Source: Xanthomonas arboricola pv. guizotiae
GTDB lineage: Bacteria > Pseudomonadota > Gammaproteobacteria > Xanthomonadales > Xanthomonadaceae
DNA: 64,000 nt
Assembly: GCF_002940205.1 (NCBI RefSeq)
Contig: NZ_MDSK01000003.1
Coordinates: 1 to 64,000 of the forward strand
Reading direction: 5' to 3'
The notes below the pieces were generated by a model that did no database searches, was not told where the DNA came from, and saw only the letters and a program-made list of their open reading frames with translations. Each line of letters opens with the position of its first letter. The first letter of the stretch is position 1. The position numbers and the translations under genes are program-made. Positions 18,400 through 29,094 of this stretch are shown here, piece by piece.

Positions 18400-18753
18400 T
18401 CAGCCCGGGGCGTCGCGCGCCGAGGCGATGGCGACCATCCACTGTTCGCGTCTGCCGATCACGAAACGGTGCTCGCCGCCCTCGTGCAGCTGCACCGCCA
18501 GCGAGGTCGGCGCCACCGGCAGCAGGCCGAACAGGCGCGTCCAGCGGGGGTGCATTGCTGCGATCTGGCGCAGGTGCACGGTCAGCGAGCGGGTCTGTAT
18601 GTCGTAGGGATGCGGCTGGAAGTGCAGCGCATCGGCGGTCAGGATCAGCCGCCCGTCGACCGCTTCCAGCCCGCGCAGCAGGTTGGCCTGCGCCTGGCGC
18701 AGTACGACGCGATCGATCGAGCGCAAGCCGCCTCCTTGAAACAGCGAGGTCAC
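18400..18753 (-). CDS. Small GRAM-domain-like protein
   Basis: 117 residues, probably cytoplasmic. The body RLILTADALHFQPH...LRQIAAMHPRWTRLFGLLPVAPTSLAVQ...EHRFVIGRREQW follows the GRAM/PH-like pattern of small xanthomonad proteins. The family's role is unknown; GRAM folds often bind lipids. The start at MTSLFQGGG could instead be an internal codon closer to RSIDRVVL. It lies just upstream of the truncated PL4 gene on the same strand. Confidence 0.55.
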   Translation of the reverse strand: MTSLFQGGGLRSIDRVVLRQAQANLLRGLEAVDGRLILTADALHFQPHPYDIQTRSLTVHLRQIAAMHPRWTRLFGLLPVAPTSLAVQLHEGGEHRFVIGRREQWMVAIASARDAPG

Positions 18754-18870
18754 TGCGACGCAGCGGCGGCGCGGGCACGCCGTTGCTGACGCTGCCGAGA
18801 CCGGAGGCCAACGCTGTCGATCAGTGCTGATAAGGAAACGGAAGACATGCGGTAGGCCCGAAGGAGTGCA

Positions 18871-19257
18871 TCAGTGCGGCGTTCGTCGCCGGGAAGACGC
18901 AGCGACGCGGCACGATGCCATATCGCCGATGTACGCCACCCCGCCGCCGACCAGATACATCAGCAGATCGTGCACGGTGGCGGTATTACCCAGTGCGATA
19001 TAGGCCGCGCCGCCCGGGCGCAACCCGAGCCGGTCGGCCAGATGCAGTGCCTGCAGGCCTTCGATCAGGCACCCGATCGCCACCGCCAGCACGCCGCGCA
19101 CTCCGCAATACACCAGGGTCACCGCCAGCACATCGCCCAGGCTGCCGCGCACCCAGGGCCCGCCAAGCATGCCAGCGCCGATCGCCACTTCGATGACAAA
19201 CACGGCCAATGCGATCAGCAGGTAGGTGCAGCGCACGCCCCACGCCATGCGGGTCAT
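18871..19257 (-). CDS. DUF2809 membrane protein
   Basis: 128 residues with about four predicted membrane helices (residues 9-30, 40-60, 62-75 and 96-112). The C-terminal half, YCGVRGVLAVAIGCLIEGLQ...LGNTATVHDLLMYLVGG, matches the DUF2809 pattern, including the Asp before the last helix. Function unknown. It sits downstream of, and on the same strand as, the broken amidohydrolase pair. The C-terminal tail after MASC is short and basic. Confidence 0.65.
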   Translation of the reverse strand: MTRMAWGVRCTYLLIALAVFVIEVAIGAGMLGGPWVRGSLGDVLAVTLVYCGVRGVLAVAIGCLIEGLQALHLADRLGLRPGGAAYIALGNTATVHDLLMYLVGGGVAYIGDMASCRVAASSRRRTPH

Positions 19258-19285
19258 CGCGCTGCCGTGCGCGCGCCGCTCCCGA

Positions 19286-20563
19286 TCACTTCAGATGGGC
19301 CCGCGGCAACGCGCCGGCCGATTGCATGTAACGCTCGCGCAGCTCGGTCTGGCGTGAGCGCATCGGCATGTCGCGACCGCCCAGCCACACCTGCTCGGCG
19401 TAGTGGGCGACATCCAGCGGGTCGCCTTCCCACAGCACCAGGTCGGCCTGTTTGCCGACCGCAATGCTGCCGATGCGATCGGCCACGCCGAAGATCTCCG
19501 CCGGCACCCGGGTCAGGCCGGCCAGGCCGGCTTCCCACGGCAAGCCGTTGGCCACCGCATTGCCGGCCAGCTGGCGCTGCTTGCGCGCGTTATGCGAGGC
19601 ATCCCCCACTCTGGGCAAAGCTGACCTCCACGCCGGCCGCGCGCAGCCGTGCGGCGTTTTCCAGCGTCGCGCCGATCTGGTCGAAGGTGGACGGCAGGTC
19701 CGCCAGCGCGTCCACCAGCACCGGCACCCTGGCCTGTGCCAGTTGCGGCGCGAGCTTCCAGGCCTCGGCGCCGCCGGCAATGGCGATGCGCACCTTTTCG
19801 CGCTGCGCCCAACGCAGCAACTGGCGGATGTCTGCGGCACGCTCCACCTGCACCACGATGCGGCCTTGTCCGGCCAGGTAAGTGGCCAGCACGCGGCGGC
19901 CGACCGGGGTCAGCAGCGCATGCGGCGAGTCGGCCGGCACGCGTCCGCGCGCTTCGGCCACCAACTGATCGAGCAGCATCCATTGCGCGGCGAGCGAACT
20001 GCCAGTGAGATCGGACGCGGCCGCACCGATGCGGATGAACAAGGCATGCGGGCCGAGCGGGTCCGGACTGCCGTCCAATCGCACCACGCCACCTTGCCCG
20101 GCGATGAAGGCACCGCTGGTGGTCGCGCCCAGCGCGGTGAAGCCGATGCCTTCCACGCGCGCCACCGGCACCAGCACCGAGTCGGGGTTGTAGGCCAGGG
20201 TGACGTCGAATTCCGGACGCATCGGCTGGTCGCTGAGCTTGACGCCGCTGTCCACGGTGCTGTCTTCGCCGGAGACTTCTTCGATGCCGATCTCGGTGAT
20301 GCCGCCGAACAGGGCCGGCGTCAGCGGGCGGCCCCTGGCCTCGACCACGCGGCCATCGGCCGGCACGGCCAGGTTGCTGCCGATCGCGCGGATCACGCCG
20401 CCCTGCACCAGCACATCGGTATTGCGCAGCGTGCCTTGTGCGGTGGCGGTATGCACGGTTGCGCCACGGATCAGCACCTGCTGGCCGAATGCGGGCAATG
20501 CAAGCACGGCCAGGACCACTGCAGAGATCGCGCGCAGACGCGGACGCATTCCGGTCGTGCGGC

Positions 20564-20567
<4 letters not shown>
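19286..20567 (-). pseudogene. Second amidohydrolase of a pair, frameshifted
   Basis: Starts MSRTTGMRPRLRAIS with a signal peptide ending PAFGQQ, and follows the amidohydrolase outline up to VEVSFAQSG. A run of five Cs on the plus strand (19603-19607), where four would keep frame, shifts the reading. The frame then resumes as DASHNARKQRQLAGNAVANGLPWEAGLAGLT to the stop. A single homopolymer insertion could be a sequencing error. The protein lacks the HxH metal motif: the matching position reads ALFGGITEIG. Its start overlaps the upstream gene by 4 nt, so the two formed an operon. Confidence 0.8.
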
Positions 20568-21963
<1,396 letters not shown>

Positions 21964-22103
21964 GGATTTCCCCGGTGCAACGAAAACGTCAGCCGCAAAC
22001 CTAGCGGCCGGCGACATGCTTGCCAAGTGCTGCACGCTCGCCGGCGGCGGGCTCGTCACATGCGCCGGTGCATGCTGTGCGGTATTCGTCAGGGAATACG
22101 TCG

Positions 22104-22664
22104 ATGATCGTCAAATCAGAGCGCAACAAACAAGCCGATGTGGTGCTGGCTTTCTGGGAGCTGGCCGGCTCGGCCCGTTGGTTCACGCACAACGATGCAT
22201 TCGATGCCAACTTTCGCCAGCATTTCAGCGAGCAGCACTTCGCGGCGGCGCGCGGCGAGTATGCGCACTGGGTGGAGCGTGCCGAAGATGCGCTGGCCTT
22301 GCTGATCCTGCTCGACCAGTTTCCGCGCAACGCGTTCCGCGGCAGCGCGCATGCCTACGCCACCGATGGCCTGGCGCTGTCCAACGCCAGGCAGGCAATC
22401 GCCAGCGGCTTCGATCAACAGGTCTCCGCGCAGTTGCGGCTGTTTTTCTATCTGCCGTTCGAGCATGCCGAAGATCTGCAGGAGCAGGCGCGTTCGGTGC
22501 AGCTGATCACCGCGCTGGACGATGCAGAAACCACGCAGCGGGCAGTGGAGCATCAGCAGATCATCCAGCGCTTCGGACGCTTCCCGCATCGCAATGCGGT
22601 ACTGGGGCGCGAGACCACCGCCGCAGAGCGGCAGTTTCTCGACGAGGGCGGATTTGCCGGCTGA
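22104..22664 (+). CDS. DUF924-family protein
   Basis: 186 residues, all-alpha, cytoplasmic. Family landmarks: VVLAFWF-type start (here VVLAFWELAG), ALLILLDQFPRNAFRG, FFYLPFEHAEDLQEQ and RFGRFPHRNAVLGR. The fold is TPR-like; the biochemical role is unknown. The start at MIVKSERNKQ was chosen because the family begins just before VVLAFW. Divergent from the amidohydrolase pair, and intact although it borders the decayed block. Confidence 0.85.
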   Translation: MIVKSERNKQADVVLAFWELAGSARWFTHNDAFDANFRQHFSEQHFAAARGEYAHWVERAEDALALLILLDQFPRNAFRGSAHAYATDGLALSNARQAIASGFDQQVSAQLRLFFYLPFEHAEDLQEQARSVQLITALDDAETTQRAVEHQQIIQRFGRFPHRNAVLGRETTAAERQFLDEGGFAG

Positions 22665-23184
22665 GGCAGGGCGTGGCGGCCTGCCGCGGTTGCACGCGGC
22701 TGCGGCTTTCCCACGCTGCGCACGCGGGGATGGGCATGCGGATCGTATGGAGCGATCGGCAGGGATCGGTCGACGACTCACCTGCGCACGCTGTCGAGCG
22801 TTGATCGACAGCGTGCAGCTGTGCAATCACACCGACGGCCTCGCAGCGGTCGGATAGTCCGGGGTGCCGGTCCTGGCCGGCGATTGCAGGTCGGAACGAC
22901 CGCACGTGCCGGTTCGGCGGCCTGCGGCCAGCGGCAACAGTGCTGCCAGCGCGAGGGGGAGAGCAGGCGGGTGCAGTGCTGCGACATCCCTGCGCATGGC
23001 GCTCCATGAAAAAAAACGGACGCTCCGTGGAGCGCCCGTTTCGGGATGTGCACTGTCGCAAACGCGGCTAAAAACCCGGCCGGCGCTGTTGGCGGGCCAT
23101 CGCCGGGCGCGGATGGCGCGCAGCAACCGCAGGGCCTGCGCGCCGGGTGCGGGCTCCCGCCACCGGCTGTGCCGTCTGGCTTGC
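22665..23184. other. Intergenic gap with the grxD-side terminator
   Basis: 520 nt without a supportable gene. The one clear element is the hairpin at 23009-23042. Pieces of open frame on both strands show no family resemblance. Confidence 0.5.
23009..23042 (-). terminator. Terminator downstream of the glutaredoxin fusion gene
   Basis: A run of eight A (a T run on the minus strand) borders a GC stem: ACGGACGCTCC pairing with GGAGCGCCCGT with one mismatch. About 140 nt after the minus-strand stop at 23185. Confidence 0.75.
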
Positions 23185-24111
23185 TCAGTACTTGGCCACG
23201 CCGTTGTCCACCTCGTCCGACCAGGCGTCGATGCCGCCGGTGACGTTGTAGACGTTGCTGAAACCCAGGCCGCGGAAATGTTCGGCTGCCTGCAGGCTGC
23301 GCCCGCCGCGATGGCACAGGAACGCCAGCGGGGTGTCCTTGGGCAACTGCTCGATGGCGGCGCGCTCGTCCGCGTCCAGCGTGCGGAACGGTGCGGCCAC
23401 CGTTGCCAGCGCACGCTCGTCGGCCGGGCGCACGTCCACCAGGGTCAGCGTACCGGCCTTGATGCGGTCGTCGGCATCGCGCACCGACAGCTCCTGCACC
23501 GGTTTGGGCGCATTGGGGTTGTCGATGGCCAGGCCGCGGCCGCGGATGTCGTCCACCCAGTCGATGGTGATGCCGTCGGCGCGGCGGGCGCTGGCCAGAT
23601 CGAACTGCACGCGCAGGCCGTTGGACTCTGCCGCAATGGCGTTCGGGTTGGTCGGCGCCAGCTGGAAGTTCGGCTGGAAGTTGGCGTCGATGGCCAGCGT
23701 CAGCGAGGCATCCGGCGCATCGGCCAGCGCGCCCTTGAGCATCTCGACCGCGGCCGGGGTGATGGTGATCCTGGGCGGAGTCCGGTCGGGTGCCTGCAGG
23801 CCAAGCATGCCGCTCAGCTCGCCGCTGTCGGCCATCTGCAGGATGATGTCGCTGCCGCCGATCAGCTCGCCGTCCACGTACAGCTGCGGAATGGTCGGCC
23901 AATCGCCGTAGGCCTTGATGCCCTCGCGGATCTCCTGGTCGGCCAGCACGTTGACGTGGGCATAGTCGATGCCCAGACCGTCCAGCACGCCGACCGCCTT
24001 GGCCGAAAAACCGCACTGCGGCATGCCGGGCTGGCCTTTCATGAAGAGCACCACGCGGCTGGATTGCAGCAGCGTATCGATGCGGGAACGCAGGGCGGGA
24101 TCGAGGGACAT
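23185..24111 (-). CDS. grxD: Monothiol glutaredoxin with A-type-like and rhodanese domains
   Basis: 308 residues in three parts. Residues 1-105 are a Grx4-type monothiol glutaredoxin (active site CGFS, Cys33; DWPTIPQLYV and GGSDI for glutathione), a carrier of [2Fe-2S] clusters. Residues about 112-195 have the order of an IscA/HesB A-type scaffold (ITITPAAVEMLK...GLRVQFDL...ITIDWVDD...LAIDNPNA) but no cysteine. Residues about 205-308 are a rhodanese domain with active-site loop CHRGGRS (Cys266). E. coli GrxD is only about 115 residues. Monocistronic, with a clear terminator. The fusion suggests a link between Fe-S transfer and sulfur chemistry; that is inference. Confidence 0.9.
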   Translation of the reverse strand: MSLDPALRSRIDTLLQSSRVVLFMKGQPGMPQCGFSAKAVGVLDGLGIDYAHVNVLADQEIREGIKAYGDWPTIPQLYVDGELIGGSDIILQMADSGELSGMLGLQAPDRTPPRITITPAAVEMLKGALADAPDASLTLAIDANFQPNFQLAPTNPNAIAAESNGLRVQFDLASARRADGITIDWVDDIRGRGLAIDNPNAPKPVQELSVRDADDRIKAGTLTLVDVRPADERALATVAAPFRTLDADERAAIEQLPKDTPLAFLCHRGGRSLQAAEHFRGLGFSNVYNVTGGIDAWSDEVDNGVAKY

Positions 24112-24171
24112 GGCAGTACTTCGGTCAGATCGTGGAGTCCGGGCATTCTACGCCGCATGGCATCATGCGGC

Positions 24172-24948
24172 ATGACCACGCTTCAAACGCTGTATCGCAT
24201 CCCCTCGCACCCGTACCGCTGGGTGGGCCTGCTGGCCCTGTCGCAGGCGGCGGTGGCGCTGCTCTGGTGGCATCTTGGCTGGGCCTGGGGCGTGCCGGCG
24301 CTGCTGCTGTCGCATGCGCTGTTCGTGGTGCCGGTGTTCCTGCCGCGCGCGCGGCTGTACGCGCCAGTGTTGGCGCGCCTGCCCGGGCGGGCGCCGCAGG
24401 TGTGGCTGACCATCGACGACGGCCCCTCCGACGACACCCCGGCGATGCTGGATCTGCTGGACGCCTTCGATGCCAAGGCCACGTTCTTCGTGGTCGGCGC
24501 ACGCGCCGAGCAGCGTCCTGAACTGGTACGCGAGATCGCGCGCCGCGGGCATGGCATCGGCAACCATAGCCATACCCATCCGCAGGCCTGGTTCTGGGCG
24601 CTGGGACCGCACCGCATGGCGCAGGAAATCGGCCAGGCGCAGCGCGTGCTGGCCACCATCACCGGGCAGGCGCCGCGGCTGTACCGCTCGGTGGTGGGCA
24701 TGACCAATCCCTTCGTCGCCTCGCCGCTGCGTGCGCACGGGCTGACCCGCGTGGCCTGGAGCGCGCGCGGTTTCGACGGGGTGCGTTGCGAGCCGCAGGC
24801 CACCGTGGCGCGCATCGTGCGCGACCTGCGCCCCGGCGCCATCGTGCTGCTGCACGAAGGCGCCGCGCACGGCCACAACCTCACCATCCTGCGTGGCGTG
24901 CTGGAGGCGATGCATGCGCGCGGCCTGGCCGGGCGGCGTCCGCTCTGA
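24172..24948 (+). CDS. NodB-type polysaccharide deacetylase family protein
   Basis: 258 residues. Two hydrophobic N-terminal helices (about 19-60) anchor it in the inner membrane. The NodB domain follows: motif 1 TIDDGPSDDT, motif 2 GNHSHTHP (metal His), motif 5 IVLLHEG. Motif 3, usually RPPYG-like, reads YRSVVGMTNP, so one active-site feature is altered. Family members remove acetyl groups from glycans; the substrate is unknown. Divergent from the glutaredoxin gene across a 60-nt gap. No Shine-Dalgarno is obvious. Confidence 0.8.
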   Translation: MTTLQTLYRIPSHPYRWVGLLALSQAAVALLWWHLGWAWGVPALLLSHALFVVPVFLPRARLYAPVLARLPGRAPQVWLTIDDGPSDDTPAMLDLLDAFDAKATFFVVGARAEQRPELVREIARRGHGIGNHSHTHPQAWFWALGPHRMAQEIGQAQRVLATITGQAPRLYRSVVGMTNPFVASPLRAHGLTRVAWSARGFDGVRCEPQATVARIVRDLRPGAIVLLHEGAAHGHNLTILRGVLEAMHARGLAGRRPL

Positions 24949-25232
24949 GGTCCTGCGCACGGCGTGGCCGATGGCGTGGAAGCAGAGCGTGCGTTGCCGG
25001 ATCCATCGTCCCTGTCGGCGGAAACGCTCTGGTGCGACGCGTCTTTTGTTCGCCGGATTGCCCGGAGCCAGCAGTCCCGAGCCCGGCATCGACCGCGCAT
25101 GTATTGACAGCGATTTAACGCGGATCGAACATGCGCCCCCAGCCAGCAAACGGTGCGCGCCTTCCGAGGGCGCTGCCGACGCCAGCCTCACTAGCCGTCA
25201 TCGACGGCCATACTCGCTCTTGAGGCTGACCC

Positions 25233-27422
25233 ATGTCCCATCGCATCGTCCCTGCGCGCACGCTCACGCGTGCGGATTTCCGTTCGTCGCAGCTGCCGCT
25301 GGCGTCCTCCCTGCTGGCTTTGGCCTGCGCATGGCCATTGGCGGCTGCGGCGCAATCGAGCACGCGCGACCCGGTCGATCTGGACCGTCTGCAGATCGAG
25401 GCACACCGCGGCGCCGCGACCGAAGGCAGCGACTCCTACACCGCCGATGTGGCGCGCAGTTCGACCAAGCTGGAGCTGTCGCTGCGCGAGACGCCGCAGT
25501 CGGTGGTGGTGGTGACGCGCCAGCAGATCGTCGACCGCAACCTGCAATCGCTGCAGGACGTCACCGACACCGTGGCCGGCTTCAACTCGCCGACCTGGGA
25601 CACCGAGCGCACCTACATCACTGCGCGCGGCTTCGAGGTGGACTACTACCGCATCGACGGCATTCCTACCGACTACACCGGCGATGTGCAGCAGAACATG
25701 GCGATCTACGACCGGGTGGAAATCATCCGCGGCGCCAATGGCCTGACCACCGGCGCGGGCAGTCCGGCCGCGTCGATCGACCTGGTGCGCAAGCATGCCG
25801 ACAGCGATGTGTTCACCGGTCGGGTCGATCTGTCGGCAGGGCGTTGGGACCGCTATCGCGGCACCGTCGACCTGCAATCTCCGTTGAACGCCGCCGGCAA
25901 CGTGCGTGGACGGGTGGTTGCCAGCTACGAGGACAAGCAGTCGTTCCGCGATTACTACAGCAAGCAATCGTCGCTGTTCTACGGCATCGTCGATGCGGAT
26001 TTCAGCGATGCCACGCGCGGCTACATCGGCATCAACAAGCAGCGCAACGACGGCCGCGGCACCACCTGGGGCGGGGTGCCGGCGTATTTCAGCGACGGCA
26101 GCCGCACCAATTTTGCACGCTCGGATGCGTTCACGCCGCGCTGGGCGCGCGGCGTGGCCGACACCACCAATGCGTTTGCCGGCCTGACCCGTCGCTTCGA
26201 CAACGGTGCGCAGCTGCACGTGGAATATTCGCATCAGCGCTTCGAAGCCGATTGGAAGTCGGTGCTGTTCGGCTACTTCGATTACCCGGACCGCCAGACC
26301 GGCCTGGGCCTTGCCAACACGTTTGGCGGGCGCTATCCCGCACTCACGGCGCAAAACAGCCTGGATGCCTATCTCAGCGTGCCGCTGACCTGGTGGGGCC
26401 GCAACCACGAACTGGTCGCTGGCGCCACCTGGATGAACCGCAACGTGCGCAGCTGGTCCAACGGGCCGCAGCCGCCGCAGGTGCTGACGGCCGAAAGCGT
26501 CTACGCATGGACCGGAACCATGGCGCAACCGCAATGGACGCCGCTGGTGAAGGGCGAAGAACGCGACGTGCGCCAGGTGGCTGCCTACGCTGCCGGCCGT
26601 TTCAGCCTGACCGACGCACTCACGGCCATCGTCGGCGCACGCGTCACCGACTGGAAGAACACCGATCAACTGGTGCCGGCCAACACCTACGAGCGTCGCG
26701 GCCGCACCACGCCGTACGCCGGCCTGATCCTGGACGTGGACGACCATCATTCGCTCTACGCCAGCTACACCGGCATCTTCAAGCCGCAAAACAATCGCGA
26801 CCGCAGCGGGCGCTATCTCGCCCCGCTGGAAGGCAACAGCTACGAGGTCGGCGCCAAGGGCGAATACCTCGGCGGCCAGCTCAACGCGGCGCTGGCGGTG
26901 TTCCGTATCGAGCAGGACAACCTGGCGGTCAACGACCCCGGACAATTCGTGCCCGGCACCACCAATCAGGCCTTCCTGGCGGCCAAGGGCACGGTCAGCC
27001 AGGGGGTGGAATTCCAGCTCGACGGACAGCTGTCCGAGCAGTGGCGGATCGCGTTCGGCTTTGCCCAGTTCGATGCCAACGATGCCAGCGGTGTCGACGT
27101 CAATCCGACCAGCCCGCGTCGCGAGGCCACTCTGTTCACCAGTTGGCAGACCGGCCCATGGCGCGTGGGCGGTGGCCTGAGCTGGCAGTCGGCCATCCAC
27201 GAATTGATGTCCGGGCCACAGGGCACAACGCAACGGCTGACCCAGGGCAGCGTGGTGTTGGCCAATGCGATGGCACGCTACGACATCAGCCAGGCATGGT
27301 CGGCGCAGCTCAACGTGCGCAACCTGTTCGACCGCAAGTACTACGCCAACATCGTCTATCAAAGCCAGTTGATCTACGGCGACCCGCGCGATGTGGAGCT
27401 GACGCTGTCCTGGAAGTTCTGA
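25233..27422 (+). CDS. TonB-dependent siderophore receptor
   Basis: 729-residue outer-membrane receptor. Signal peptide to about residue 42 (PLAAAAQSS), then a plug domain with ETPQSVVVVTRQQI, YYRIDGIPTDYTGD and YDRVEIIRGANGLTTGAGSP, which are landmarks of the FhuE/FpvA ferric-siderophore group. The 22-strand barrel follows, ending in the family's TonB-box-III-like NVRNLFDRKYYANI and a final Phe (LSWKF). No signalling N-terminal domain is present, so it should not drive an ECF sigma pathway. The ligand is unknown. A TTGACA at 25104-25109 may be its -35; no convincing Fur box was seen. Confidence 0.88.
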   Translation: MSHRIVPARTLTRADFRSSQLPLASSLLALACAWPLAAAAQSSTRDPVDLDRLQIEAHRGAATEGSDSYTADVARSSTKLELSLRETPQSVVVVTRQQIVDRNLQSLQDVTDTVAGFNSPTWDTERTYITARGFEVDYYRIDGIPTDYTGDVQQNMAIYDRVEIIRGANGLTTGAGSPAASIDLVRKHADSDVFTGRVDLSAGRWDRYRGTVDLQSPLNAAGNVRGRVVASYEDKQSFRDYYSKQSSLFYGIVDADFSDATRGYIGINKQRNDGRGTTWGGVPAYFSDGSRTNFARSDAFTPRWARGVADTTNAFAGLTRRFDNGAQLHVEYSHQRFEADWKSVLFGYFDYPDRQTGLGLANTFGGRYPALTAQNSLDAYLSVPLTWWGRNHELVAGATWMNRNVRSWSNGPQPPQVLTAESVYAWTGTMAQPQWTPLVKGEERDVRQVAAYAAGRFSLTDALTAIVGARVTDWKNTDQLVPANTYERRGRTTPYAGLILDVDDHHSLYASYTGIFKPQNNRDRSGRYLAPLEGNSYEVGAKGEYLGGQLNAALAVFRIEQDNLAVNDPGQFVPGTTNQAFLAAKGTVSQGVEFQLDGQLSEQWRIAFGFAQFDANDASGVDVNPTSPRREATLFTSWQTGPWRVGGGLSWQSAIHELMSGPQGTTQRLTQGSVVLANAMARYDISQAWSAQLNVRNLFDRKYYANIVYQSQLIYGDPRDVELTLSWKF

Positions 27423-27656
27423 CCTTGCTCAAGACGACAGGCTTTGGCGGTATCGATGCCGCCATAGGTCCTGCGACGGTGGGCTAACCAAGCCTTTGCC
27501 TGCATCCAAACGGCGCGTCGACTCGGTGACTTGGTTGTCCCGAAGTGATTGGTCGGCGCGGATGGATCAATTGTAGAGCGGCTGCTCTGCGACTCGCTGC
27601 AGGGCCCTTGCCCGCCCACCCTCGCAGGACACGCCGCAAGTACATCCCTGTAGGCT

Positions 27657-27682
27657 CTTACGCGGCATCCATGCCGCGTAAG
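27657..27682. repeat. GCGGCAT palindrome, copy R2
   Basis: Same perfect inverted repeat as copy R1, followed by the same tail GGTCCCGCGACGGTGGGCGG. Confidence 0.85.
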
Positions 27683-28049
27683 GTCCCGCGACGGTGGGCG
27701 GGCAAGGACCAGTCGAGATGGTCGGTGTGCAGGGCCTTCAACAACGCAACCTACAAATTCTCTGGCGCGGTGCCCTTACCGATTGCGGGACCGTGTGGCG
27801 GCAAGGATGCCGCCACCGAGCCTCCATGGACGGATTCACGGCGTGTCCCGCGAGCGGTGAGGGCGCCGCGCACTCGGCGAACTAGGCCTTTGCCTGCATC
27901 TAGACAAAGCGGCGGCTCGATGAGTTGGTTGTCCCGAAGTGATTGGTCGGCGCGGATGGATCAGTTGTAGAGCGGCTGCTCTGCGACTCGCTGCACGGCC
28001 CTTGCCCGCCCACCCTCGCAGGACACGCCGCAAGTACGTCCTGTAGGCG

Positions 28050-28075
28050 CTTACGCGGCATCCATGCCGCGTAAG
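28050..28075. repeat. GCGGCAT palindrome, copy R3
   Basis: Same perfect inverted repeat, 393 nt from copy R2 within the second direct repeat. Confidence 0.85.
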
Positions 28076-28365
28076 GTCCCGCGACGGTGGATGGGCAAGG
28101 GCCAGGCGAGATGGTCGTGTGCATGGCCTTCAACAAGGCAGCCAGCGGATTCTCTGGGGCGGTGGTGCACCGACCTTGAACAACGTGGCCCGGGATCATC
28201 CGCATGACGTCAACAGCGGCTGTCAAAACGACTGCGCGGCCGGTGCCCGGTGCGGCATTGCGACGCGTCCACGCCGGTTACTGCGTGCCGTCCACATCCA
28301 TCCGGCGACCGCGCGTTACGTCTTGTCAGCCGTTCTGAAGCGAGCCAGGCACATTGTGCACGGCC

Positions 28366-29061
28366 TCAGCGCGGCTCGGCCACGATCAGCCAGTTGTTGA
28401 ATGGCGTGTTGCCGTACAACGGCGCAAACCTCGCGCGCAGACCGGCAGCGTCCAGCTGCGCCTGCAGGCTGTCGCGGGTGGGATAGCTGCGCGGCATGCG
28501 CTGCATCCAGCCGCTCAGATGTGCCAGCACGTCGGTCACGCGGCTGGTGCGGCCACGGCTGCTGGTATCGCCCAATGCGCTGCGGATCACCAGCTTCGCG
28601 CCCGGCGTCAGCATCTGCGCCACGCTGCGCAGCAGGCTGGCCTGCATGTCGGCCTGCAGATACTGCAGCACGTCCAGAATGGTCACGCTGCCGCGGTGTT
28701 GCGGCCAGGCCACGCTCAGATCGACCACCGCGAACTGCGTATTGCCCAATGCCGAGCGCTGCGCGATGTGTTGCGCGCGTCGGATCTTGGACGCGTCCAC
28801 ATCCACCCCGTGATACGCCAATGCCTGGCCATCGGCACGCAATGCGTGCGCGAGCAGGCCCAGCCCGCAGCCCAGATCCAGCACGGGCGCGCGGGTGCTG
28901 CGCAACTCGGCCAGCACGCCCGGATACAGCGGGTCGGTGCGCAGCTTGGCCTGGGTGTAGTAATAGTCGTAGCGATTGCCCAGCGGATGCGGCGGCAAAA
29001 ACGCGCGCGCGATCGCCAGCGCCTGCGCGCGGCTCATGGGTTGGGTGGCGGTGCTGTGCAA
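28366..29061 (-). CDS. Class I SAM-dependent methyltransferase
   Basis: 231 residues, cytoplasmic. Motif I VLDLGCGLGLLAHAL, motif II region YHGVDVDASKI and motif IV SVTILDVLQYL are clear. The N-terminal part (RAFLPPHPLGNRYDYYYTQAKLRTDPLYPGV) is a distinctive feature of a small group of bacterial methyltransferases; the substrate is unknown. It is the last gene of a minus-strand run after the SGNH hydrolase and alaA, with about 30 nt between it and the SGNH gene. Confidence 0.82.
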   Translation of the reverse strand: MHSTATQPMSRAQALAIARAFLPPHPLGNRYDYYYTQAKLRTDPLYPGVLAELRSTRAPVLDLGCGLGLLAHALRADGQALAYHGVDVDASKIRRAQHIAQRSALGNTQFAVVDLSVAWPQHRGSVTILDVLQYLQADMQASLLRSVAQMLTPGAKLVIRSALGDTSSRGRTSRVTDVLAHLSGWMQRMPRSYPTRDSLQAQLDAAGLRARFAPLYGNTPFNNWLIVAEPR

Positions 29062-29094
29062 TGTCGTTCCTTGGCAATGAGGCTTGGTGCGCGG

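Larger units (their letters stand above)
27423..28365. repeat. Repeat-filled gap with two direct copies R2 and R3
   Basis: 943 nt without a gene. Two copies of a unit of about 285 nt start near 27482 and 27878, offset by 394 nt. They share blocks such as CGAAGTGATTGGTCGGCGCG and CTCGCAGGACACGCCGCAAG, then the palindrome and CGAGATGGTCG. Smaller related stems (GGCGGTAT...ATGCCGCC) occur at about 27444 and 27793. Reads as an insertion hot spot for one repeat family. Confidence 0.85.

Noticed and set aside
16653..18830. 725-codon plus-strand frame opposite the PL4 gene
   Set aside because: Antisense shadow of the lyase. Only its first residues near 16710 look like a signal peptide, which I recorded as a possible stub.
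19603..19607. A programmed frameshift in the second amidohydrolase
   Set aside because: The run is only five bases, with no pairing stop-slip context, and the upstream partner gene is clearly mutated, so simple decay or a sequencing error is more likely.
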